Assembly: GCA_027858215.1 (NCBI GenBank)
Contig: JAQIDD010000057.1
Coordinates: forward strand, 1-6,454
DNA from: Candidatus Delongbacteria bacterium
Lineage (GTDB): Bacteria; Bacteroidota; Bacteroidia; Bacteroidales; ML635J-15
Direction of reading: 5' to 3'
Length of the DNA: 6,454 nucleotides
In this document: positions 1-6,454 of the stretch, piece by piece
Layout of the letters: every line of letters starts with the position of its first letter
How positions within the stretch are numbered: the stretch's first letter is position 1
Notes under the pieces: model-generated
Databases searched by the model: none
What the model was told of the DNA's origin: nothing
The model's input: the letters and a program-made list of their open reading frames with translations, nothing else
Program-made: the position numbers and the translations under genes

Positions 1-1344
<1,344 letters not shown>

Positions 1345-1359
1345 TTTAAACAATTCCTG

Positions 1360-1397
1360 AAAAAAAGCACCTTCAACAACAGAAGGAGCTTTTTTTT
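1360..1397. terminator. Bidirectional intrinsic terminator between rho and fabD
   Basis: A seven-A run (1360-1366) is followed by GC, one unpaired base, CCTTC (1370-1374), a seven-base loop, GAAGG (1382-1386), one unpaired base, GC (1388-1389) and eight T (1390-1397). The arms pair over 7 bp with a single A/A mismatch, extended by A-T pairs from the flanking runs. Read on either strand the hairpin is followed by at least seven T, so it can end rho (stop at 1344) and also the convergent fabD transcript (stop at 1431). Confidence 0.85.
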
Positions 1398-1430
1398 GAT
1401 AATATTCACAGGAGATTACTCCCTCTACAC

Positions 1431-2309
1431 TTAAGTCAAATTTGACACGTTTTGCTTCCGGTCAATTTTTTTGATCAGGCCACACAACACTTTTCCAGGG
1501 CCAATTTCCACAAATTCATCAGCCCCATCAGCAATCATAGCCTGTACTGACTGGGTCCACCTAACCGGGCTTGTAAGCTGAGCAATCAAATTTCCCCGTA
1601 TTTCATCCGGATTGGTATGTGGTTTGGCATCCATATTTTGATAGACAGGGCACAAGCCTTTGTTAAAATCTGTTTCATTGATGGCTTTCTCAAGTTCTTC
1701 CCTGGCAGATTCCATAAGCGGCGAATGAAAAGCGCCACCCACAGCCAATGGCAATGCCCGCTTGGCTCCTGCTTCTTTGGCTTTTTCAATGGCTTTTTCA
1801 ACACCAGCCAGTGACCCTGAAATAACAACCTGGCCAGGGCTGTTGTAATTGGCAGGAACAACAATGTCATCAATATCCTTACAGATGGATTCAACTTTAT
1901 CATCATCCATACCAAGAATGGCAGCCATTGTGGAACGTTCTTTCTCACAGGCTTTCTGCATGGCAAGTGCACGCTTATACACAAGCTTCAACCCATCGTT
2001 AAAATGCAGGGTTTGATTGGCTACCAACGCAGAAAACTCACCAAGTGAATGCCCTGCAACCATGTCAGGGTTAAAATCTTCACCCATGGTCATTACACGA
2101 ATGACTGAATGCAGAAAAATAGCCGGTTGGGTTACTTTGGTTTGTTTCAAATCCTCAGGTGTTCCGTCAAACATAATATCTGTGATGTTAAATCCGAGGA
2201 TTTTATTGGCTTCTTCAAACCTGTTTTTGGCTTCCGGATAATTGTCATACAAATCCTTGGCCATGCCTGGAAATTGAGCTCCCTGTCCGGGAAATACAAA
2301 TGCTTTCAT
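1431..2309 (-). CDS. fabD: Malonyl-CoA:ACP transacylase (FabD)
   Basis: FabD transfers the malonyl group from CoA to acyl carrier protein, supplying the extender unit for cytosolic type II fatty-acid synthesis. The 292-residue product is close to the usual family length (about 300) and complete. It begins with PGQGAQFPGM (7-16), carries the nucleophile elbow GHSLG with Ser88, Arg113 in the position that binds the malonyl carboxylate, NYNSPGQVVISG (154-165), the catalytic His195 in GAFHSPLM, and the C-terminal EIGPGKVLCGL. The ATG gives the normal N-terminus directly ahead of the FPGQGAQ motif. The leader is AT-rich with no Shine-Dalgarno sequence. It lies 21 bp downstream of folE on the same strand and is probably cotranscribed with it; no promoter was recognised in that gap. 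Other acyltransferase-domain proteins share the fold, but the standalone length and neighbourhood favour FabD. Confidence 0.95.
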   Translation of the reverse strand: MKAFVFPGQGAQFPGMAKDLYDNYPEAKNRFEEANKILGFNITDIMFDGTPEDLKQTKVTQPAIFLHSVIRVMTMGEDFNPDMVAGHSLGEFSALVANQTLHFNDGLKLVYKRALAMQKACEKERSTMAAILGMDDDKVESICKDIDDIVVPANYNSPGQVVISGSLAGVEKAIEKAKEAGAKRALPLAVGGAFHSPLMESAREELEKAINETDFNKGLCPVYQNMDAKPHTNPDEIRGNLIAQLTSPVRWTQSVQAMIADGADEFVEIGPGKVLCGLIKKIDRKQNVSNLT

Positions 2310-2330
2310 AATTTTATCGTTTTTTAGATT

Positions 2331-2957
2331 TTATAACAAATCTGTGCCTACCAATTGCAAAAATTCTTTGCGTGTAGGTTCTTTTAAAAACGCGCCTGTA
2401 AAATCAGATGTTGTGGTAACCGAATTTTGTTTTTGTACACCACGCATTTGCATACATAAATGTTTTGCTTCAATTACCACACCTACGCCAAGTGGATTCA
2501 ATGTGTTTTGAATGCACTCTTTTATTTGCAGGGTCATGCGTTCCTGTATCTGGAGACGTCGTGAGTAGGCTTCAACCACACGGGCAATTTTACTCAATCC
2601 GGTGATATATTGCCTTGGTATATATGCTACGTGAGCTTTGCCAATAAATGGCAGCATGTGGTGTTCACACATACTGAAAATATCAATGTCTTTTACCAGT
2701 ACCATTTGCTGGTAATTTTCTTTAAACCGTGCTGATTTTAGAATCTCTTCAGGGTCCATGTTATATCCCTGTAACAAAAATTGCATGGCTTTGGCTACAC
2801 GAATAGGTGTATCTTTCAGACCATCACGTTCAACATTTTCTCCCAATAAATCAAGTATCTCTCTGTAATGAGCTGCAAGGCGGTTTGTAACATCTCCATC
2901 ATAATTGTCAGTTCTGACAAATCCACCTTTATCTGCATTATTAATTGTGAATTCCAT
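2331..2957 (-). CDS. folE: GTP cyclohydrolase I (FolE)
   Basis: This enzyme converts GTP to 7,8-dihydroneopterin triphosphate, the entry step to tetrahydrofolate and other pterins, in the cytosol. The product is 208 residues, within the range for bacterial FolE. The MCEHH motif supplies Cys97 and His100 as zinc ligands and His99 as the catalytic histidine; the third ligand is Cys168 in HLCMQMRGV. The spacing from Cys97 to Cys168 (71) equals that of Cys110 to Cys181 in E. coli. Other family hallmarks are GLSKIARVV (120-128), RRLQIQERMT (133-142) and QKQNSVTTTSDFTGAF (175-190). With both zinc cysteines present it is the classical zinc type IA enzyme rather than FolE2. It appears to be first in a folE-fabD operon and is divergent from mqnB. 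Confidence 0.96.
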   Translation of the reverse strand: MEFTINNADKGGFVRTDNYDGDVTNRLAAHYREILDLLGENVERDGLKDTPIRVAKAMQFLLQGYNMDPEEILKSARFKENYQQMVLVKDIDIFSMCEHHMLPFIGKAHVAYIPRQYITGLSKIARVVEAYSRRLQIQERMTLQIKECIQNTLNPLGVGVVIEAKHLCMQMRGVQKQNSVTTTSDFTGAFLKEPTRKEFLQLVGTDLL

Positions 2958-3019
2958 AACTTTTGACTATTTTTAGATTTGCAAAGAAACAAATTTTAAA
3001 ACAAATTACACGTGTTTTT
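2958..3019. promoter_or_regulatory. Divergent folE / mqnB promoter region (candidate elements)
   Basis: This 62-bp AT-rich gap must hold starts for both directions unless promoters lie within the genes. On the plus strand TAGATTTG (2974-2981) fits the Bacteroidota -7 consensus TAnnTTTG and would start mqnB transcription about 30 bases before its ATG; no TTTG sits at the expected -33 distance. On the minus strand TAATTTG (3008-3002) is one base short of consensus, but a TTTG lies 19 bases upstream of it (3031-3028, within mqnB), a fitting spacing for folE. An 8-bp palindrome ACACGTGT (3008-3015) lies four bases before the mqnB ATG. The element assignments are inference from consensus matching. 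Confidence 0.35.
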
Positions 3020-3676
3020 ATGACGAACAAAACCCTGCTTATTATCCCCACTTACACAGAGGCCCGGATGCTACTCGAAAAACCAAACATCACAGCTTCT
3101 CAACAATCCTTTTACAAACTGGATGATCTGTCAGCAAACTTACTGATTTCGGGGCCTGGATTACCTGCCAGCATGATGCAAATTGCACAACATTTGCAAT
3201 CTGACAACAATTATCATTTACTTATGATGGCAGGACTGGCAGGAAGCTATTCATCAAAAATAAAACCAGCCGAGCTTGTGTGTGTTGAAGCAGAAAAAAC
3301 TGCAGACATCGGGTATGTGCATCAAAATAAATTCCATGCCCTCACATCGGAAAAAGAATGGGAACCATTTTACAAAAAAGGGGTTCTGATCAATACCTTT
3401 CAAACCTTGTGTCATGAAACCGGGTTAAAAAATGTCAGTTCCAATACAGTAAATGTTGCAAACTTTAACATACAGGGGAAGCCTGATGCAGACATTGAAA
3501 ACATGGAAGGTGCCGGGTTTTTCATGCTGGCACAGGAAAAAGCAATTCCTTTTCTTGAAATCAGAGCCATTTCTAATTATGTCACTGAACGTGACAAAGA
3601 CAAATGGAAAACGGAAATGGCATTAACAAACCTGCATGCATTTTTAATGGATTACCTGACAACAAAAACGGTATGA
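3020..3676 (+). CDS. mqnB: Futalosine hydrolase (MqnB)
   Basis: MqnB cleaves the base from futalosine (or its 6-amino form) to give dehypoxanthine futalosine in the futalosine route to menaquinone. The 218-residue product has the purine-nucleoside phosphorylase / MTA nucleosidase fold: an N-terminal strand LLIIPTYTEA, a glycine-rich GPG loop (45-47), AGLAGSY (71-77), the ribose- and base-binding ENMEGAGFF (160-168) and RAISN (182-186). The PNP family alone would allow MTA/SAH nucleosidase, but the overlap with mqnD decides for MqnB. A TTG 57 bases upstream could extend the frame, but the added 19 residues precede the first beta-strand and overlap the candidate promoter, so ATG 3020 is preferred. 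The stop TGA overlaps the mqnD ATG by four bases. Confidence 0.9.
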   Translation: MTNKTLLIIPTYTEARMLLEKPNITASQQSFYKLDDLSANLLISGPGLPASMMQIAQHLQSDNNYHLLMMAGLAGSYSSKIKPAELVCVEAEKTADIGYVHQNKFHALTSEKEWEPFYKKGVLINTFQTLCHETGLKNVSSNTVNVANFNIQGKPDADIENMEGAGFFMLAQEKAIPFLEIRAISNYVTERDKDKWKTEMALTNLHAFLMDYLTTKTV

Positions 3677-4500
3677 ACAAACTGATACTTGGCATTTCAT
3701 CCTGTCCGAACGATACATTTATGTTCGGAAATTTATTGAACAACAGAAAGTTTAATTTTGACCTGCGCATTGAAGACATTGAGACACTCAACGCCATGGC
3801 ATATCGTGAAGAAACTGATATTACCAAACTGAGCTTTCATGCATGGCTGAAATTACAGGACAAATACCAATTGCTTAACAGTGGCGGAGCTCTAGGTGAA
3901 AACTGTGGCCCCATCCTGGTGTCAAAGCACAAAGCTTATCCCGACGAAATCCATGATATGACCATCGCTATCCCCGGCGACATGACCACAGCCAACTTGT
4001 TGCTTTCCATATTTTATCCTGACATTAAATCCAAAAAGCCATATTTGTTTTCAGACATTGAAGAAGCCATTATGAGTGAGGAAGTTGATGCCGGTCTGAT
4101 CATCCACGAAAACCGTTTTACATATCAACAAAAAGGCCTGAACAAAATCGTTGACCTGGGCGAATTGTGGGAAAAGACTTACCATGTGCCCACACCACTC
4201 GGAGGGATTGCCATTCACCTTCGCATCAAGGAATCAACTGCTATAGACATTGATAAAGCATTGCATGACAGCATTGTTCAGGCTTTCGACAAACCTGAAT
4301 CTGTGATGCCTTTTGTAAAACAACATGCCCAGGCGATGGACTCCCGTGTTATGAAAAAACACATCGGCTTGTATGTCAACCATTATTCGCTTGGGAATGA
4401 TGAAGCTTACAAGAAATCCATCCACAACCTGTCAAACATTGCACATCAGCATGGTTTAATCCCGTCAGCACACCAAAAACCATTTGTAAAACACTGGTAG
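3673..4500 (+). CDS. mqnD: 1,4-dihydroxy-6-naphthoate synthase (MqnD)
   Basis: MqnD converts cyclic dehypoxanthine futalosine into 1,4-dihydroxy-6-naphthoate, the naphthoquinone precursor of menaquinone in the futalosine pathway. The 275-residue product has a periplasmic-binding-protein-like two-lobe fold but no signal peptide, as expected for this cytosolic enzyme. Visible hallmarks are SSCPNDTFMF (9-18), IEDIETLN (33-40), DITKLSFHAW (49-58), SGGALGENCGP (70-80), IIHENRFTY (143-151) and PLGGIAIH (175-182). His145 falls at the same number as the catalytic histidine I recall for Thermus MqnD. The ATG at 3673 overlaps the mqnB stop as ATGA, suggesting translational coupling; an in-frame ATG 69 bases upstream would add residues that only read through mqnB sequence in another frame. 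mqnA and mqnC are not in the window. The stop lies 9 bp from the convergent regulator's stop. Confidence 0.95.
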   Translation: MNKLILGISSCPNDTFMFGNLLNNRKFNFDLRIEDIETLNAMAYREETDITKLSFHAWLKLQDKYQLLNSGGALGENCGPILVSKHKAYPDEIHDMTIAIPGDMTTANLLLSIFYPDIKSKKPYLFSDIEEAIMSEEVDAGLIIHENRFTYQQKGLNKIVDLGELWEKTYHVPTPLGGIAIHLRIKESTAIDIDKALHDSIVQAFDKPESVMPFVKQHAQAMDSRVMKKHIGLYVNHYSLGNDEAYKKSIHNLSNIAHQHGLIPSAHQKPFVKHW

Positions 4501-4509
4501 AATTTTTCT

Positions 4510-5520
4510 TTATTGTTGATGAGCATATTGCCGTGGTGTTTTTCCGGTGTATAGTTTAAACACCCTGTTGAAAGTAGCTTTTGAATTAAAACCACTGTCG
4601 AAAGCAATGGCCAGCAATGTATATTCATTGGTATCCCCGGATTGTAACCGGGATTTTACTTCGTTAATGCGGTATTCATTCACAAACGCAGCAAAATTTT
4701 TATGCATCTTTTTATTCAAGACAACAGACAACTGCGCTTCATCAATATCCATCATCTGAGCAAAGCTATGTATGCTTAACAAATTATCCCGGTACGCTTT
4801 GCTCTCCATCATGAATTCATGCAACGATTCCGGTGTTAATCCTGAAACAAGGCCGTCATCATCATCAACATCAGGACTAACAAGCAACTGGTCCAGTTTA
4901 CGTAAGGCAAGATAGCCACTATAGAATAATCCGGCAGCAGCGCCTCCGGCAATCACAGCAAACATATCAATACCAATGTCGTTATTTATCCTCACAAGCC
5001 AACTTGCACCAATCATCAACACAGAAAACCCACCAAAAACCACAATTAATACAGGCAACCATTGCCTGATAAATTTTTCCGGCACCGGCCAGGTGTTTTT
5101 CACTGCTTTGTAATATGCCTTATGTAACATAGCAATCCATACCACATAAAGCAACATAATGACATTGATGCCAAACATAAAGATGGCAGGCTTAACAGGA
5201 TATATTATTACACTACCGGAAATAACTGCTATAACAATCAGTATATGTGCCAGATAATAAGGCTTTCCATAATGTTTTATGTACGATGTCACATGAAGGT
5301 ATAAAAATGGCCCTGTGAACAACAGAAAAGATGCAGCAAGAATTTTCAGGTCAATGTCTGTGATGAAAACTGCATTGATATACATGGTGCTAAAATACCC
5401 TGCTACTGACAACAAGGCCATGAACAACCATGTTATATGCAAATTTGTTCTTTTGTTAAACGGCAGTGTAACTGCAGAATACAATGCCTGAACAGCTGGT
5501 ATTAGGTATAATATTTCCAT
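4510..5520 (-). CDS. Membrane-anchored AraC-family transcriptional regulator (7 TM + HTH)
   Basis: The 336-residue protein joins a membrane sensor-like region to a C-terminal AraC DNA-binding domain. Hydrophobic segments are roughly at 2-19, 29-47, 57-77, 89-107, 112-132, 154-175 and 184-206, about seven helices, and so the DNA-binding tail should face the cytosol. An acidic linker follows (DVDDDD, 217-222). The AraC domain spans about 235-335: one HTH around SIHSFAQMMDIDEAQLSVVL, a linking helix with FVNEYRINEVKSRL, and a second HTH around TLLAIAFDSGFNSKATFNRV, then the usual ending TGKTPRQY. Membrane-spanning AraC proteins of this layout are frequent in Bacteroidota, usually with unknown ligand and targets. 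Its ATG is 4 bp after the stop of the upstream PH-like membrane gene, so the two are very likely cotranscribed and perhaps functionally linked. No Shine-Dalgarno is seen. Confidence 0.88.
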   Translation of the reverse strand: MEILYLIPAVQALYSAVTLPFNKRTNLHITWLFMALLSVAGYFSTMYINAVFITDIDLKILAASFLLFTGPFLYLHVTSYIKHYGKPYYLAHILIVIAVISGSVIIYPVKPAIFMFGINVIMLLYVVWIAMLHKAYYKAVKNTWPVPEKFIRQWLPVLIVVFGGFSVLMIGASWLVRINNDIGIDMFAVIAGGAAAGLFYSGYLALRKLDQLLVSPDVDDDDGLVSGLTPESLHEFMMESKAYRDNLLSIHSFAQMMDIDEAQLSVVLNKKMHKNFAAFVNEYRINEVKSRLQSGDTNEYTLLAIAFDSGFNSKATFNRVFKLYTGKTPRQYAHQQ

Positions 5521-5524
5521 GGCA

Positions 5525-6061
5525 TCAGTTATTATGTGGTTCGGTTACATGTTGCCTGATTACACTTTTCAACTCGCCTCCTTTTTGTGTTCCGATTAAA
5601 AGATGCCGGCCATTTTTAAAAATAAGCTGCAATCCGGTCTTTCCTGACACATTGTATGCTCCGGATGATTTCGCACTGATTAGGCGGATGCCATATCCAC
5701 CATATTCTTTCATTGGCTGATAGATTCTTACATAGGCTTTTTCAATCTCAGACCATGGGAAAAACCTGTATTTTCCATGATATGGTTCATATTTCAACCA
5801 CACACCTTTTTTCGTAATCACTGTGTCCAGCCTGTTTATATACAGGAATGCCAGCAAAAAAACCGGTATTAGCGGCATAAACCAGAGCGCCGTATCTGAC
5901 AGGGGATGGTTGCCAAATGGCACTCCCAGGATATTCTGCTGAATAACAGCAACCAAACTCAACAGAAATAACAATACAATCAGGAGAAATATCCAACTTT
6001 GTCGTTGTTGTTGTGTCTCCTTGTACAAAATCTCTTCTTGTAAATTTTTTTGTGTTTTCAT
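5525..6061 (-). CDS. Small two-helix membrane protein with probable PH-like domain
   Basis: The function is unknown. The 178-residue product starts with a polar, Gln-rich cytosolic stretch (1-21, including QQQRQ), then two hydrophobic helices (about 23-42 and 59-76) joined by a short loop. The remainder is soluble and strand-rich, with KKGVWLKYEP (84-93), RFFPWSEIEKAYVR (99-112), EYGGYGIR (119-126), GAYNVSGKTGLQLIF (134-148) and LLIGTQK (154-160). The two-helix hairpin plus a W-S-E-I-containing beta domain resembles bacterial PH-like membrane proteins; that assignment comes from pattern only. An upstream ATG at 6115 would add 18 residues of no evident value; ATG 6061 puts a compact polar head before helix 1 and is preferred. 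It lies 4 bp ahead of the AraC-type regulator and is first in that operon. Confidence 0.75.
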   Translation of the reverse strand: MKTQKNLQEEILYKETQQQRQSWIFLLIVLLFLLSLVAVIQQNILGVPFGNHPLSDTALWFMPLIPVFLLAFLYINRLDTVITKKGVWLKYEPYHGKYRFFPWSEIEKAYVRIYQPMKEYGGYGIRLISAKSSGAYNVSGKTGLQLIFKNGRHLLIGTQKGGELKSVIRQHVTEPHNN

Positions 6062-6118
6062 AATGCAATTTTTTTTGATTACGCTTTCAAAATAAGCACA
6101 ATTCAAACTCATCATCGC

Positions 6119-6167
6119 CTCAAAAAAATATTGAGACCAGGCAAATTGGTCTCAAAAAAACTGAGAC
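6119..6167. promoter_or_regulatory. Dyad and direct-repeat cluster upstream of the membrane-protein operon
   Basis: A perfect 9-bp inverted repeat TTGAGACCA (6131-6139) / TGGTCTCAA (6147-6155) has a 7-base spacer. Overlaid on it, the module CTCAAAAAAA followed by TGAGAC occurs twice: 6119-6128 with 6132-6137, and 6151-6160 with 6162-6167. The copies are 30-32 bp apart, close to three helical turns. The cluster ends 58 bp before the preferred ATG at 6061. It could be an operator bound by a dimeric regulator, possibly the AraC-type protein of the same operon. Read on the minus strand the hairpin is followed by AATA and seven T, so a terminator or attenuator is the alternative. Confidence 0.5.
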
Positions 6168-6317
6168 GTTTTCTAATATTTGTCATAACAATAAATTCTT
6201 AAAAGTTTTCTTCATAATCACAGAGTCTTATGGAATTCGTTTTCATTTCTTAAAGATAATATTTAAGGGGACTTCTAATAATTCTTTTCTTTCAAGAAAC
6301 AAATTTGATGAATAAGA

Positions 6318-6403
6318 TGCAAGGCACAAATTTTGTGCAAATTTTGCGCAACTGACGAACGAAGCAAGTGCAGAGGCAAAGCTTGCTTTAACTATGCCTT
6401 GCA
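6318..6403. repeat. Nested inverted repeats, possible structured RNA or small repeat element
   Basis: An outer 9-bp perfect pair TGCAAGGCA (6318-6326) / TGCCTTGCA (6395-6403) encloses two further hairpins: GCACAAA / TTTGTGC (6324-6330 with 6332-6338) and AAGCAAG / CTTGCTT (6362-6368 with 6382-6388). A third short one, GCAAA / TTTGC (6337-6341 with 6343-6347), competes with the first. Three bases of the outer arm are shared with the first inner hairpin, so they cannot all be fully paired together. The layout suits either a branched RNA or a palindromic intergenic repeat; no family is recognised. Confidence 0.45.
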
Positions 6404-6454
6404 AGGAGGAAGAAGACGAAGTCAAACGAGGGCAGAGCCAAGCTTGCTTGAGCT
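6354..6454. repeat. Imperfect ~61-bp tandem repeat, open at right edge
   Basis: Three landmarks recur in order at a constant offset: GACGAA at 6354 and 6415 (61 bp), GCAGAG at 6370 and 6432 (62 bp), and AAGCTTGCTT at 6379 and 6440 (61 bp). Bases between them are similar but not identical, so this is a diverged tandem duplication. The second copy runs into the window end, and more copies or a larger element may follow. Base composition is clearly richer in G/C than the DNA just to the left. Confidence 0.6.

Larger units (their letters stand above)
6062..6454. other. 393-bp non-coding region upstream of the membrane pair
   Basis: No credible gene is present. The left part (6062-6118) is the leader of the membrane-protein operon; I found no convincing TTTG / TAnnTTTG pair there. 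Bases 6119-6167 hold an ordered repeat cluster and 6318-6454 a structured repeat block, both listed separately. Between them (about 6168-6317) is AT-rich DNA without a recognisable feature; for example 6241-6300 has 14 G/C in 60 bases, against 28 in 60 for 6361-6420. A 60-codon minus-strand frame (6243-6425) is serine/alanine-rich and crosses the repeats, so it looks spurious. Confidence 0.7.

Noticed and set aside
1411..1423. Small GGAG/CTCC hairpin between the terminator and the fabD stop
   Set aside because: Only four base pairs and no T-run; it is too weak to call beside the strong terminator at 1360-1397.
1586..2327. Several short frames overlapping fabD on either strand
   Set aside because: FabD carries all catalytic motifs in its own frame; the others are low-complexity shadows.
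3008..3015. ACACGTGT palindrome as an operator for mqnB
   Set aside because: Eight bases with no second copy or known regulator is within chance expectation; it is recorded only as part of the divergent region.
2963..3019. N-terminal extension of MqnB from TTG at 2963
   Set aside because: The extra residues precede the first core strand of the fold and overlap a TAGATTTG promoter-like element; ATG 3020 fits better.
6062..6115. Extension of the PH-like membrane protein to ATG at 6115
   Set aside because: It adds 18 residues with no recognisable property and consumes most of the leader; not excluded, but less likely.
6243..6425. 60-codon minus-strand frame with a Ser/Ala-rich product
   Set aside because: It runs through the tandem and inverted repeats, has no start context or domain, and looks like a by-product of repeat composition.

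Overview
The window looks like chromosomal DNA from a member of the Bacteroidota. The evidence is a Rho factor with a Q/N-rich disordered insertion, AT-rich start regions without Shine-Dalgarno sequences, a seven-helix membrane-anchored AraC-type regulator of a kind common in that phylum, and a TAnnTTTG-like promoter element. The order within the phylum cannot be fixed. The futalosine-pathway genes argue against lineages that use only the classical menaquinone route.

Layout, left to right: (1) the 3' 447 codons of rho (+), open at the left edge and starting inside a run of 26 identical CAA codons. (2) A symmetrical hairpin with T-runs on both strands, ending rho and the convergent gene. (3) folE then fabD on the minus strand, 21 bp apart, probably one operon. 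(4) A 62-bp divergent intergenic region. (5) mqnB and mqnD on the plus strand with a 4-bp ATGA overlap. (6) Only 9 bp beyond mqnD, the stop of a convergent minus-strand pair: a two-helix membrane protein with a probable PH-like domain, followed after 4 bp by a seven-helix membrane AraC-family regulator. (7) About 390 bp without a credible gene, holding an ordered dyad/direct-repeat cluster just upstream of the membrane pair and, at the right edge, a more GC-rich block with an imperfect ~61-bp tandem repeat and nested inverted repeats that continues out of the window.

Functionally, the middle is housekeeping: malonyl transfer for fatty-acid synthesis (FabD), the first step from GTP to pterins (FolE), and two steps of the futalosine route to menaquinone (MqnB, MqnD). 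The right-hand pair looks like an accessory membrane-linked regulatory unit of unknown signal. The points most worth following up are the polyglutamine microsatellite in Rho, the repeat cluster upstream of the membrane pair, and the structured repeat block at the right edge. I did not find a clearly new multi-gene system such as a defence island, CRISPR array or mobile element with a transposase.
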